Both the position numbers and the translations under genes were made by a program. 64,000 bases of DNA from Streptomyces sp. S4.7 (GTDB taxonomy: Bacteria > Actinomycetota > Actinomycetes > Streptomycetales > Streptomycetaceae), in NCBI RefSeq assembly GCF_010384365.1, contig NZ_CP048397.1, positions 4,588,001 to 4,652,000 of the forward strand. Direction: 5' to 3'. Below the pieces are notes generated by a model. It saw nothing but the letters and a program-made list of their open reading frames with translations, was not told the DNA's origin and did not search any database. Positions 23,873-32,873 of this stretch are shown one piece after another; position 1 is the stretch's first letter; every line of letters starts with the position of its first letter.

Positions 23873-24724
23873 CGCCTGCGCCTCGCCGCGGCGGCGGATC
23901 TGCAGGAAGGTGAACTCCGCGACGTCGTCACCGGTGGTGTAGACGTCCTTGTCGGTCTTCACGACGTCCTTGCCGCTGGTGAAGCCGCCGACGGTGAAGT
24001 ACACGTACCTGCCGTACGAGTTGGTGGTCTTGCGGCAGATCGCGCCGCCCCGGCAGAACGTCGGGACACCCGCCCCGGAGAGCGAGGCCAGACCGCCGCG
24101 CGCCTCCTTCTTCGCCTTCAGCGCCTGTGTCTCGGTGGAGAAGACGGCGACGCCGACGGTCACCGCCGTGCCACCACGGGTGTACGTGGCGCGGATGACC
24201 TGGTCGCAGGTGTTGGCGGCGAGGATCGAGCCGAGGTCGCCCTGGGTGGCGCCCGCGCAGTTCGTGGTGCGGTTCGTCGCGCCCTTGGTGTAGTCGCGGT
24301 CGCCCATCGTCAGCTTCGCGCCGGGGAAGAGGGTGTCGGCGCCGAGCGGCAGCTTGTCCTTGTCCTCGGTGGAGATGAAGTCCTTCGGGTCCGGCGGCGG
24401 CAGCGGCTCGGCGTCGGAGAACGAGGGCTCGGGCTCGGCGCTCTCGCTGGGCAGGTCGGGCGCCACGGGCAGCTCGCTCGTGTTCTTGCCGTTCGCGCGG
24501 TCACCGCCGTCGCCGTTCGCGGAGACGACGGCCGTGGCGACGATCGCCGCGACGGCGGCGGTCGCGAGGACGCCGCCGCCTATCAGCATCCACCGCCTGC
24601 GGCGGGCCCGCTGTGCCGAGGCGTCGGCGAGCGCGGCCCAGTCCGGTGTCTGCCCCTGCGGGTCCCGCGATCCGTACGGCCCCTGTGGGGGCGGCCCGTA
24701 AGGCCCCCCTTGACCAAAGCTCAT
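23840..24724 (-). CDS. membrane-anchored protein with Pro/Gly-rich cytoplasmic start, unknown function
   Basis: The 294-residue protein has a Gly/Pro/Gln-rich N-terminus, a basic stretch RARRRRW and one membrane helix at about residues 45-68 (LIGGGVLATAAVAAIVATAV). A Pro/Glu/Ser-rich linker precedes an extracellular domain of about 170 residues with four Cys (NCAGATQ, NTCDQV, FCRGG, ICRKT), probably in disulfides. Streptomyces encode many such surface proteins. I recognise no enzymatic motif. It converges on truA and may share its leading region with the divergent ABC-F promoter. Confidence 0.75.
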   Translation of the reverse strand: MSFGQGGPYGPPPQGPYGSRDPQGQTPDWAALADASAQRARRRRWMLIGGGVLATAAVAAIVATAVVSANGDGGDRANGKNTSELPVAPDLPSESAEPEPSFSDAEPLPPPDPKDFISTEDKDKLPLGADTLFPGAKLTMGDRDYTKGATNRTTNCAGATQGDLGSILAANTCDQVIRATYTRGGTAVTVGVAVFSTETQALKAKKEARGGLASLSGAGVPTFCRGGAICRKTTNSYGRYVYFTVGGFTSGKDVVKTDKDVYTTGDDVAEFTFLQIRRRGEAQASAAATAPVDE

Positions 24725-24806
24725 GGCGGGAGTTTAGACGGCGCGAAGGGGGTTCAGGTTCCGGGCCGGGAACGGAATTGGGTTGGGGGAGTGGGGCCTC
24801 GGCCCC

Positions 24807-24812
24807 CACAAT
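24807..24812 (+). promoter_or_regulatory. -10 element implying a leaderless ABC-F transcript
   Basis: CACAAT ends seven bases before the ATG at 24820, where transcription would then begin. No ribosome-binding site precedes that ATG. Confidence 0.45.
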
Positions 24813-24819
24813 GCGAACC

Positions 24820-26442
24820 ATGGGACATCTGGAGGCCGCGCACCTGGAGTACTACCTACCGGACGGACGGGTGCTGCTCGGCGACGCCTCGTTCCGAGTG
24901 GGCGAGGGCGCCGTCGTGGCGCTCGTGGGAGCCAACGGCGCGGGCAAGACGACGCTGCTGCGGCTGATGGCGGGGGACCTCCAGCCGCACGGCGGGACGG
25001 TCACCGTATCCGGCGGCCTCGGCGTGATGGAGCAGTTCGTCGGCTCCGTACGGGACGAACGCACCGTCCGCGACCTGCTGGTCTCCGTGGCCCAGCCGCG
25101 GATCAGGGAAGCGGCGCGGGCGGTGGACACCGCCGAGACCGCGATCATGGAGCGCGACGACGAGGCCGCGCAGATGAGTTACGCGCAGGCGCTGAGCGAC
25201 TGGGCGGAGGCGCGCGGGTACGAGGCCGAGACCCTGTGGGACATCTGCACGGTCGCGGCGCTCGGCGTCCCGTACGAGAAGGCCCAGTGGCGCGCGCTGA
25301 AGACGCTGAGCGGCGGCGAGCAGAAACGGCTCGTGCTGGAGGCGCTGCTGCGCGGGCCCGACGAGGTCCTGCTCCTCGACGAGCCCGACAACTACCTGGA
25401 CGTACCCGGGAAGCGGTGGCTGGAGGAGCGTCTCAAGGAGACCCGCAAGACTGTGTTGTTCGTCTCCCACGACCGGGAGCTGCTGGCGCGCACCGCCCAG
25501 CGGATCGTGAGCGTGGAGCCGAGCCCGGCCGGGTCGGACGTGTGGGTGCACGGCGGCGGCTTCGGTACGTACCACGAGGCCCGCAAGGAGCGGTTCGCGC
25601 GCTTCGAGGAGCTGAAGCGGCGCTGGGACGAGGAGCACGCGCGGCTGAAGGCACTGGTGCACCGGCTGCGGCAGCAGGCGGCGATCAGCCCCGACATGGC
25701 GTCGCGGTACCACGCGATGCAGACGCGCTTCAAGAAGTTCGAGGACGCCGGGGCGCCGCCGGAGCCGCCGCGCGAGCAGGAGATCCGGATGCGGCTCAAG
25801 GGCGGCCGGACCGGGGTGCGGGCGGTGACCTGCGAGAACCTGGAGCTGACCGGGCTGATGAAGCCGTTCTCGCTGGAGATCTACTACGGCGAGCGGATCG
25901 GGGTGCTCGGATCGAACGGCTCGGGCAAGTCGCACTTCCTGCGACTGCTCGCGGGCGATCCGACGGTCGCGCACACGGGGGAGTGGAGGCTGGGAGCGCG
26001 GGTCGTGGCCGGCCACTTCGCGCAGACGCACGCGCATCCGGAGCTGCTGGGGCGGAGCCTGGTCGACATCCTGTGGACCGAGCACGCGAAGGACCGGGGC
26101 GGCGCGATGAGCGTGCTGCGCCGCTACGAACTGGAACGGCAGGGCGACCAGCCGTTCGACAAACTGTCGGGCGGGCAGCAGGCGCGCTTCCAGATCCTGC
26201 TGCTGGAGCTGCGCGGGACGACGGCGCTGCTGCTGGACGAGCCGACGGACAACCTGGACCTGGAGTCGGCGGAGGCCCTCCAGGACGGTCTGGAGGCGTA
26301 CGAGGGGACGGTCCTGGCCGTGACCCACGACCGGTGGTTCGCGAAGACCTTCGACCGCTATCTGGTCTTCGGTTCGGACGGGGTGGTGCGCCAGTCGCCG
26401 AAACCGGTCTGGGACGAGCGCCGGGTGGTACGCGCGCGGTAG
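24820..26442 (+). CDS. ABC-F family ATPase
   Basis: The 540-residue protein has two fused ABC ATPase domains and no membrane segment, which defines the ABC-F family of ribosome-associated factors. Domain 1 has Walker A GANGAGKTT, signature LSGGEQKR and Walker B VLLLDEPDNYLD. After a charged helical linker (about residues 260-330), domain 2 has GSNGSGKS, LSGGQQAR and LLLDEPTDNLD. It may relieve stalled ribosomes or protect against antibiotics; which cannot be told from sequence. ATG 24820 is chosen over 24811 because it fits a leaderless transcript. Confidence 0.85.
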   Translation: MGHLEAAHLEYYLPDGRVLLGDASFRVGEGAVVALVGANGAGKTTLLRLMAGDLQPHGGTVTVSGGLGVMEQFVGSVRDERTVRDLLVSVAQPRIREAARAVDTAETAIMERDDEAAQMSYAQALSDWAEARGYEAETLWDICTVAALGVPYEKAQWRALKTLSGGEQKRLVLEALLRGPDEVLLLDEPDNYLDVPGKRWLEERLKETRKTVLFVSHDRELLARTAQRIVSVEPSPAGSDVWVHGGGFGTYHEARKERFARFEELKRRWDEEHARLKALVHRLRQQAAISPDMASRYHAMQTRFKKFEDAGAPPEPPREQEIRMRLKGGRTGVRAVTCENLELTGLMKPFSLEIYYGERIGVLGSNGSGKSHFLRLLAGDPTVAHTGEWRLGARVVAGHFAQTHAHPELLGRSLVDILWTEHAKDRGGAMSVLRRYELERQGDQPFDKLSGGQQARFQILLLELRGTTALLLDEPTDNLDLESAEALQDGLEAYEGTVLAVTHDRWFAKTFDRYLVFGSDGVVRQSPKPVWDERRVVRAR

Positions 26443-26512
26443 CGCCCGCCCGGCGCGGGCCCGCTCGAGGCGGCGGGCTCGCGGGGGCGCATCCGTGGGC
26501 GGGGGCCTCGTT

Positions 26513-26542
26513 TTGACCCGTACGGCGCACCCTGGGTATCCT
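26513..26542 (+). promoter_or_regulatory. promoter of rplM-rpsI
   Basis: TTGACC (26513-26518), 18 bp, then TATCCT (26537-26542) is a good vegetative promoter. It leaves a leader of about 170 nt before rplM, long enough for feedback control. Confidence 0.6.
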
Positions 26543-26721
26543 TCTGGTTCGTTATGCGTATTGGCTTGTTCATTCTCACGTGAGAGGCCCTTACGCCGGT
26601 CCACCGGGCCGATGATCCAGCGGCAGGCACGGGTTGCGTCCCCGTATGTCTGCCAGGGCTGTCGTGATCGTCCGGGTGGCCTTGTCAGGACCCACTCACT
26701 GAAGAAGCGAAGGCTACGACC

Positions 26722-27165
26722 GTGCGTACGTACAGCCCCAAGCCCGGCGATGTCACGCGCCAGTGGCACATCATCGACGCGCAGGACATCGTCCTGGGCC
26801 GTCTGGCGACTACGGCAGCGAACCTCCTCCGGGGCAAGCACAAGCCGATCTACGCCCCTCACATGGACATGGGCGACTTCGTCGTCATCATCAACGCCGA
26901 CAAGGTCCACCTGTCCGGCAACAAGAAGACCCAGAAGATGGCGTACCGCCACTCCGGCTACCCGGGTGGTCTGCGTTCCGTCCGCTACGACGAGCTGCTC
27001 GCGAAGAGCCCCGAGAAGGCCGTGGAGAAGGCCATCAAGGGCATGATCCCCAAGAACACCCTGGGCCGTCAGATGCTCTCGAAGCTGAAGGTCTACGCGG
27101 GGGACCAGCACCCGCACGCCGCTCAGCAGCCGGTCCCGTTCGAGATCACCCAGGTCGCGCAGTAA
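26722..27165 (+). CDS. rplM: 50S ribosomal protein L13
   Basis: The 147-residue L13 starts at GTG 26722. It has WHIIDAQDIVLGRLATTAANLLRGKHKP, MDMGDFVVIINADKV and the YRHSGYPGGL loop. L13 binds early in 50S assembly. It is followed after 42 bases by rpsI, the conserved pairing. The upstream leader is about 170 nt long. Confidence 0.99.
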   Translation: MRTYSPKPGDVTRQWHIIDAQDIVLGRLATTAANLLRGKHKPIYAPHMDMGDFVVIINADKVHLSGNKKTQKMAYRHSGYPGGLRSVRYDELLAKSPEKAVEKAIKGMIPKNTLGRQMLSKLKVYAGDQHPHAAQQPVPFEITQVAQ

Positions 27166-27207
27166 TTCCGGCCACCGCCTAAGACGAAAAGAAATCTGAG
27201 GAACATC

Positions 27208-27735
27208 GTGGCCGAGACCACTGCAGAGACCCCCGTGGACGCCGCCGAGGGCGAGGAGACCTTCGCCGAGGTGACGACCTTCGAGTCGGAGACCCCCGTC
27301 GAGGGCGAGTACACCTCCGAGTCGCTGGCTTCCCGGTTCGGCGACCCCCAGCCGGCCGCCGGCCTGGGCCGCCGTAAGAACGCCATCGCCCGCGTCCGGA
27401 TCGTTCCGGGCACCGGCAAGTGGAAGATCAACGGTCGCTCGCTCGAGGACTACTTCCCGAACAAGGTTCACCAGCAGGCTGTCAACGAGCCCTTCAAGGT
27501 GCTCGAACTCGACAACCGCTACGACGTCATCGCCCGCATCTCGGGTGGCGGCGTCTCCGGCCAGGCCGGCGCGCTGCGCCTCGGCGTGGCCCGCTCGCTG
27601 AACGAGGCGGACGTGGACAACAACCGCGGCCCGCTGAAGAAGGCCGGCTTCCTGAGCCGCGACGACCGCGCGGTCGAGCGCAAGAAGGCCGGTCTCAAGA
27701 AGGCCCGTAAGGCGCCGCAGTACAGCAAGCGCTAA
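27208..27735 (+). CDS. rpsI: 30S ribosomal protein S9 with acidic N-terminal extension
   Basis: The 175-residue protein carries about 45 acidic, probably disordered residues before the S9 core, which begins GLGRRKNAIARVRIVPG. The invariant C-terminal KKARKAPQYSKR reaches the P-site tRNA. The start is GTG 27208. Such extensions are usual in actinobacteria. A terminator follows at 27801. Confidence 0.99.
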   Translation: MAETTAETPVDAAEGEETFAEVTTFESETPVEGEYTSESLASRFGDPQPAAGLGRRKNAIARVRIVPGTGKWKINGRSLEDYFPNKVHQQAVNEPFKVLELDNRYDVIARISGGGVSGQAGALRLGVARSLNEADVDNNRGPLKKAGFLSRDDRAVERKKAGLKKARKAPQYSKR

Positions 27736-27800
27736 ACGCTGGCTCGGCCCTACCCGCGCCATGGCCCTTGCGGTCGTACGGCGTATGTATGGCATATGTT

Positions 27801-27840
27801 CGCCCCGGCGGCACTCTGTGCTGCCGGGGCGTTCGTTTTC
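27801..27840 (+). terminator. rpsI terminator
   Basis: CGCCCCGGCGGCAC (27801-27814) pairs with GTGCTGCCGGGGCG (27818-27831) with one G-U pair and a three-base loop, followed by TTCGTTTTC. Confidence 0.75.
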
Positions 27841-27884
27841 CGGGCTCTTCGGGGCAATTTCTGAGCACTTTCGGAGGGACAGCT

Positions 27885-29243
27885 GTGGGACGACTCTTCG
27901 GCACGGACGGCGTGCGCGGCATCGCCAACGCGGATCTGACGGCGGAGCTCGCGCTCGGTCTGTCGGTCGCCGCGGCGCATGTACTCGCCGAGGCGGGCAC
28001 GTTCGAGGGCCATCGGGCGACAGCGGTGGTCGGGCGTGATCCGCGGGCGTCGGGCGAGTTCCTGGAGGCCGCCGTGGTGGCGGGTCTCGCGAGCGCGGGC
28101 GTGGACGTCCTGCGCGTCGGTGTGCTGCCCACCCCGGCGGTGGCGTATCTCACCGGGGCGCTGGGCGCCGACCTCGGCGTGATGCTCTCCGCGAGCCACA
28201 ACGCCATGCCGGACAACGGCGTCAAGTTCTTCGCGCGCGGCGGTCACAAGCTGGCCGACGAACTGGAGGACCGGATCGAGAATGTGTACGACGAGCACCG
28301 CACCGGGGCCCCGTGGGAGCGTCCGACCGGTGCGGGAGTGGGCCGGGTCCGCAACTACGACGAGGGCTTCGACCAGTACGTCGCGCATCTCATCGGCGTC
28401 CTGCCCAACCGCCTCGACGGGCTCAAGGTCGTCCTGGACGAGGCGCACGGCGCCGCGGCCCGGGTGTCGCCGGAGGCATTCACCCGCGCGGGCGCGGAGA
28501 TCATCACGATCGGCGCCGAGCCGGACGGCCTGAACATCAACGACGGCTGCGGATCCACGCACCTCGACCTGCTGAAGGCCGCGGTCGTCGAGCACGGCGC
28601 GGACCTCGGCATCGCGCACGACGGCGACGCCGACCGCTGCCTCGCCGTGGACGCGGCGGGCGAGGAGGTCGACGGCGACCAGATCCTGGCCGTGCTGGCC
28701 CTCGCGATGCGCGAGGCGGGCACGCTGCGCGGCGACGCGGTGGTGGGGACGGTGATGTCCAACCTCGGCTTCAAGATGGCGATGGAGCGGGAGGGCATCA
28801 CCCTCGTGCAGACGGCGGTCGGCGACCGCTACGTACTGGAGTCGATGAAGGAGCACGGCTACGCGCTGGGCGGCGAGCAGTCCGGGCACGTCATCGTCCT
28901 CGACCACGCGACGACCGGCGACGGCACGCTGACGGGTCTGATGCTGGCGGCGCGTGTGGCGAGCACGGGCCGTTCACTGGCGGACCTCGCGGGGGTGATG
29001 CGGCGGCTGCCGCAGGTGCTGGTGAACGTGCGGGACGTGGACAAGTCCCGCGTCACGACATCGGCGGAGCTGGCGACGGCGGTGACGGAGGCCGAACAGC
29101 AACTCGGCACGACCGGCCGTGTACTGCTGCGCTCCTCGGGCACGGAACCGCTGGTCCGCGTGATGGTGGAGGCGGCCGACATCGAGCAGGCGCGCGCGGT
29201 GGCGGGGCGGCTGGCGGACGTGGTGAAGTCGGCGCTGGGGTAG
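27885..29243 (+). CDS. glmM: phosphoglucosamine mutase
   Basis: The 452-residue enzyme converts glucosamine-6-P to glucosamine-1-P for UDP-GlcNAc and peptidoglycan. The phosphoserine is Ser104 in MLSASHNAMPDNG; the metal site is DGDADR and the phosphate loop RSSGTEPLVRVM. The start is GTG 27885 after GGAGGG, giving MGRLFGTDGVRG; an extension to 27768 crosses the terminator and is rejected. glmS, which makes its substrate, lies 7 kb downstream. Confidence 0.98.
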   Translation: MGRLFGTDGVRGIANADLTAELALGLSVAAAHVLAEAGTFEGHRATAVVGRDPRASGEFLEAAVVAGLASAGVDVLRVGVLPTPAVAYLTGALGADLGVMLSASHNAMPDNGVKFFARGGHKLADELEDRIENVYDEHRTGAPWERPTGAGVGRVRNYDEGFDQYVAHLIGVLPNRLDGLKVVLDEAHGAAARVSPEAFTRAGAEIITIGAEPDGLNINDGCGSTHLDLLKAAVVEHGADLGIAHDGDADRCLAVDAAGEEVDGDQILAVLALAMREAGTLRGDAVVGTVMSNLGFKMAMEREGITLVQTAVGDRYVLESMKEHGYALGGEQSGHVIVLDHATTGDGTLTGLMLAARVASTGRSLADLAGVMRRLPQVLVNVRDVDKSRVTTSAELATAVTEAEQQLGTTGRVLLRSSGTEPLVRVMVEAADIEQARAVAGRLADVVKSALG

Positions 29244-29273
29244 GGGAATCGGGGCGGGGCGGGGTGGCGCCGG

Positions 29274-29552
29274 TCAGGGCGTTCCAGGTCGTCCGGGGCG
29301 CCTGGGTGTTCCGGGCATCGGCTTCCGGGCGCCGCCCCGCCTCGCCCACAGCGCCTTCTGTACGAGCAGGGTGAGCGTCCCGGCGATGACGATGCCGCCG
29401 AGGTTGATCAGGAGCTGGACGCTGGAGCCCCACACCTGGCTCAGGTCTCCGTAGCCGAGAGCGACCGCGGCGTTCGCGGCGGCGGGGATCGTGGTGACCG
29501 AGATGGCGACGCCGACCAGTGCGCCCGACTTCGCCGACGTCAGCGAGAGCAT
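29274..29552 (-). pseudogene. C-terminal remnant of a DUF389 membrane protein
   Basis: The frame encodes LSLTSAKSGALVGVAISVTT, then PAAANAAVALGYGD and two hydrophobic segments (LLINLGGIVIAGTLTLLVQ). This is the tail of DUF389-type integral membrane proteins, which normally have an N-terminal ACT-like part and several more helices. Everything upstream is missing: coaA ends at 29569, directly adjoining the fragment. A deletion probably removed the front. A function for the 92-residue piece is unlikely. Confidence 0.6.
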
Positions 29553-29568
29553 GCCGGCCGTCCCTCGG

Positions 29569-30573
29569 TCAGAGTTTACGGAGGGACAGCCGCTGGACCT
29601 TGTGGTCCGGTCCCTTGCGGAGGACCAGGGTGGCACGGCCGCGGGTCGGCGCCACGTTCTCCAGCAGGTTGAGGCGGTTGACGGTGCGCCAGGTGGTGCG
29701 CGCGTAGGCGAGGGCCTCGTCCTCCGAGACCTGGGTGTACTTCCTGAAGTAGGAGGACGGATTCTGGAACGCCGTCTCGCGCAGTTTCCGGAAGCGGTTC
29801 AGGTACCAGGTCTCGATGTCCTCGGCGCGCGCGTCGACGTACACGCTGAAGTCGAAGAAGTCGGCCAGCCCGACGCGGGTGCGGCCGTCCTGGCCGGGGA
29901 GGGCGGGCTGGAGGACGTTCAGGCCCTCGACGATGAGGATGTCGGGGCGCCGTACGACGAGCCTCTCGCCCGGCACGATGTCGTACTTCAGATGCGAGTA
30001 GACGGGCGCGGTCACCTCGTCCTTGCCGGCCTTGATGTCGGCGACGAAGCGGGTCAGCGCCCGGCGGTCGTACGACTCCGGGAACCCCTTGCGCGACATC
30101 AGGCCGCGCGCCTGCAACTCCTTCATCGGCAGCAGGAACCCGTCGGTGGTCACCCGCTCCACGCGCGGGTGCTCGGGCCAGCGGGCGAGCAGTGCCTGGA
30201 GGAGCCGCGCGACGGTCGACTTCCCGACGGCCACGCTCCCGGCGACCCCTATCACGAAGGGCGTGCCGAGCTGGGCGCCCTGCCCGTTGCCGGCCTCCCC
30301 GAGAAAGGTGTTGAGGGCGCCCCGCAACTGGCCGGTGGCCCGCACGTACAGATTGAGCAGCCGGGAGAGCGGCAGATAGACGTCCCGCACCTCGTCCAGA
30401 TCGATGACGTCCCCGAGCCCGCGCAGCCGCTCGACCTCCTGGGCGCTGAGCGGCAGGGGCGTCTTGTCGCGCAGCGCGCTCCACTCGGCGCGACTGAGGT
30501 CGACGAAGGGGGTCGGCCCATGCTCGGCCCGACGCTGGACGTTGCTCCGTGACGGCGAAGACGGTGTGATCAC
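29569..30573 (-). CDS. coaA: type I pantothenate kinase
   Basis: The 334-residue enzyme phosphorylates pantothenate, the first step to coenzyme A. The P-loop is GVAGSVAVGKST. TTDGFLLPMKEL, SRKGFPESYDRRAL and LIVEGLNVLQ are typical of the feedback-inhibited CoaA class. The start is GTG 30573 (MITPSSPSRS); the longer open frame upstream crosses a G-rich tract and is not conserved. acpS, which uses CoA to activate carrier proteins, is nearby. Confidence 0.95.
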   Translation of the reverse strand: MITPSSPSRSNVQRRAEHGPTPFVDLSRAEWSALRDKTPLPLSAQEVERLRGLGDVIDLDEVRDVYLPLSRLLNLYVRATGQLRGALNTFLGEAGNGQGAQLGTPFVIGVAGSVAVGKSTVARLLQALLARWPEHPRVERVTTDGFLLPMKELQARGLMSRKGFPESYDRRALTRFVADIKAGKDEVTAPVYSHLKYDIVPGERLVVRRPDILIVEGLNVLQPALPGQDGRTRVGLADFFDFSVYVDARAEDIETWYLNRFRKLRETAFQNPSSYFRKYTQVSEDEALAYARTTWRTVNRLNLLENVAPTRGRATLVLRKGPDHKVQRLSLRKL

Positions 30574-30585
30574 GTCGCCATTGTC

Positions 30586-30615
30586 GGGGGTGGGGGGTTG
30601 TTGTGGGGGGTGGGG
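30586..30615 (+). other. G-quadruplex-type tract in the coaA promoter region
   Basis: Four G-runs (5, 6, 6 and 4 long) separated by T, TTGTTGT and T fit the pattern for an intramolecular quadruplex on the plus strand, 13 bp upstream of the coaA start. Confidence 0.5.
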
Positions 30616-30749
30616 TCGATCACGTGGGGTCACGGGACGGATGGCCGTACGTGTCATGAAGATTATGTGATCATGCTGTGTCTGATCGTGTCTGTTCATG
30701 CCGGACTTGTGGTCTTGAGGGGTTTTCCTTGATCGCGTTGACCACGTCG

Positions 30750-31237
30750 ATGACGACATGGGAGATGACAAGACGCAGGTGGTGGCGGGGGATGACGGCG
30801 ACGGCCGGAGCGCTGACCGCCGTGCTGGTGGCGGGCTCGGGCGTGCTGCCCGGCGGACAGGGTGAGGCGGTCGCCGCGGTGCGCTGTTCTTCTGGCCGCC
30901 GTCACCGGTTGTTCGTCCGGCTCGGACGCGGGTGACAGCGCGTTTCCGCTGCTCGGCGGGCTCAGGACCCTGGCCGACGACAACGGCGAGAAGCAGGTGA
31001 CCATTCTCGACGCAGTCGAGGTACGGAAGTTGAGCAAGGGCGACGGCCGAGCGGCTGGATGCCAAGCTGCGGTCGGTCGTCAGCGCCGAGGCGCCGAAGT
31101 TCGACGGCGCGAAAGTGACCGTGGAGAAGGGTGACCAGCGCTTCGTGCGCGCCGTCGTTCCGGACACGGCTTCTCAGCGACCGGGCCGGCTGATCGCCAC
31201 CGACATGGAACTGTGGATGATCGTCGCGGACCTTTGA
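30750..31237 (+). pseudogene. frameshifted secreted lipoprotein
   Basis: Three successive frames look like parts of one or two exported proteins. Frame A from ATG 30750 has a signal-like stretch (WWRGMTATAGALTAVLVAG). Frame B (around 30862-31045) has a lipobox-like LLAAVTGCSSGSDAG and then LGGLRTLADDNGEKQVTIL. Frame C (31040-31237) continues RLDAKLRSVVSAEAPKF and ends IATDMELWMIVADL at TGA 31235. Each hand-over is a +1 shift. The simplest reading is a decayed lipoprotein gene; frame A may come from a second gene. The family is not recognised. Confidence 0.45.
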
Positions 31238-31274
31238 GTCTGCCCTTCGTGCCGCCGTAACGGGGGCGCCCCGG

Positions 31275-32870
31275 TCAGGTGCTCGGCACCGCGACCGGCC
31301 TGGCCAGCACCCGGTCCAGGGCGTCGGCGAGGAACCGCGCTGGGTCCGGGGGTGGTGCCGTGACCCGCATCGCGACGATCGCGTCCGGTCGCACGAGCAG
31401 GGCCCCGCCGTCGGACAGCCACGGTGCGGAGACCTGGTGCGCCGGTAGGCCGATGTCCGCCGCGGTGGCGAGCCACCGGTCGCCCGCGGCGCCCACCAGC
31501 AGGGTCCACCGGGACGCGACCAGGTCGAGCGTGGAGATCCCGTCGACCCACGCATGGGGCACTCGTGAACCCGGCGATCCGTCCAGCGCCACCGCCAGGT
31601 CCACCGTGGACGGGAGTTCCGGCCGCGGGTCGACGACGGCGGCCGATTCGTACCGCTGGCCGAGGTGTACGACCGGCGCCGCCCACACCCCCGCCGCCGC
31701 CCTGGCGGCGTCGGCCTCGGGTCCACGCCCCCAGTGCAGCTGCGGGTCCGCGAGCCTGCGCATCGCCTGGTCCAGCGTCGCCGCGGCGACCGGCTCGCGC
31801 TCCCGCGCGTAGGAGTCGAGCAGCCCGGCGCCCGCCTCACCGTGGTGGACGGCGGCCAGTTTCCACACCAGGTTGTGGGCGTCGGCGACGCCGGTGTTGA
31901 GGCCGAACGCGCCCAGGGGCGACACAGTGTGCGCGGCGTCGCCGACGAGGAACACGCGGCCGACGGCGAAGCGGTCGGCCAGGGAGCTCCGGGGCCGCCA
32001 CGGGAGCACGCTGCGCACCTCGACGTCGAGGTCCGGATCGCCGACCGCCGCGCGGACGACGGCGACGCAGCGCTCGTGCGTGAAGTCCTCCGGGCGCTCG
32101 CCCCCGTCGGCGTCGCAGGCGACGTGGAAGACCCAGTCCGTCTCGCCGTCCACGGTCGCCAGCAGGCCGGGTGCCTCCGGCGCGGTGATCGTGCAGGTGG
32201 CGAAGGACATTCCCCGCAGGTGGGGTCGGAGGTCGGCGCGGAAGAGGATGTTGATCATCGACTTGCCCAGGTCTCCCGCCCCGGAGGTGTCCACGCCGAG
32301 CGCGGTCCGCACGGGGCTGTGCGTGCCGTCCGCGGCCACCACGCGCTCGCAGCGCAGCGAGTAGCGGCCGTCGGGCCCCTCAAGTTCGGCGTCGACCCCG
32401 TCGGCGTCCTGCGCGATGTCGACCAGACGGGTCGACCAGCGCAGATCCGCTCCGCGGTGCGCCAGGTCGGCCGCCACCACGGCGTCAAGGCGGTCCTGCG
32501 CGCAGACACCGCGCAGCCTGAACGGCGTCGTGTCCGGTTCAGTGGCTGACGGGACCGCCATGGGCACGGTCACGACGTCGCCCGCGCCCATCTCGACGAC
32601 GGTCCGTGCCACCGCCTTGCCCGCGGCGCCCCGGAGGTCGACCGCGACCGCGTCTACGGCGGTGTCGAGCCCGAGTTCGCGGAGGATTTCGACGGTGCGC
32701 GGCCCGATGCCGGTGGCGCGCGGGTGGACCGACGGCCCGGACCGGCGTTCGACGAGTACCGCGGGGACGCCGTGGTGCGCGAGCAGCGCCGCGGTGAGCA
32801 GCCCGACACTGCCGCCTCCGACCACGAGCACCGGCACCGGCATCGACTCTTCTGGGTACGTTGTCTCCAT
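31275..32870 (-). CDS. FAD-dependent aromatic monooxygenase
   Basis: The 531-residue protein is a class A flavoprotein hydroxylase of the PgaE/Rox/TetX type. The FAD site is LVVGGGSVGLLTAALLAHHG at the start; VAADGTHSPVR is the NADPH-associated DG motif; GRVFLVGDAAHTVSPLGAFG is the GD motif. A thioredoxin-like C-terminal domain follows. It would hydroxylate an aromatic substrate using NAD(P)H and O2, either a natural product or an antibiotic such as rifampicin; the substrate cannot be read. ATG 32870 is preferred. It diverges from a TetR regulator across a 58-bp gap with a palindrome. Confidence 0.85.
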   Translation of the reverse strand: METTYPEESMPVPVLVVGGGSVGLLTAALLAHHGVPAVLVERRSGPSVHPRATGIGPRTVEILRELGLDTAVDAVAVDLRGAAGKAVARTVVEMGAGDVVTVPMAVPSATEPDTTPFRLRGVCAQDRLDAVVAADLAHRGADLRWSTRLVDIAQDADGVDAELEGPDGRYSLRCERVVAADGTHSPVRTALGVDTSGAGDLGKSMINILFRADLRPHLRGMSFATCTITAPEAPGLLATVDGETDWVFHVACDADGGERPEDFTHERCVAVVRAAVGDPDLDVEVRSVLPWRPRSSLADRFAVGRVFLVGDAAHTVSPLGAFGLNTGVADAHNLVWKLAAVHHGEAGAGLLDSYAREREPVAAATLDQAMRRLADPQLHWGRGPEADAARAAAGVWAAPVVHLGQRYESAAVVDPRPELPSTVDLAVALDGSPGSRVPHAWVDGISTLDLVASRWTLLVGAAGDRWLATAADIGLPAHQVSAPWLSDGGALLVRPDAIVAMRVTAPPPDPARFLADALDRVLARPVAVPST

Positions 32871-32873
32871 CAC

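Noticed and set aside
24856..27795. Very long minus-strand open frame across the ABC-F, rplM and rpsI genes
   Set aside because: It is antisense to three well-supported genes and reads as low-complexity His/Arg/Leu shadow, a common effect of third-position GC bias.
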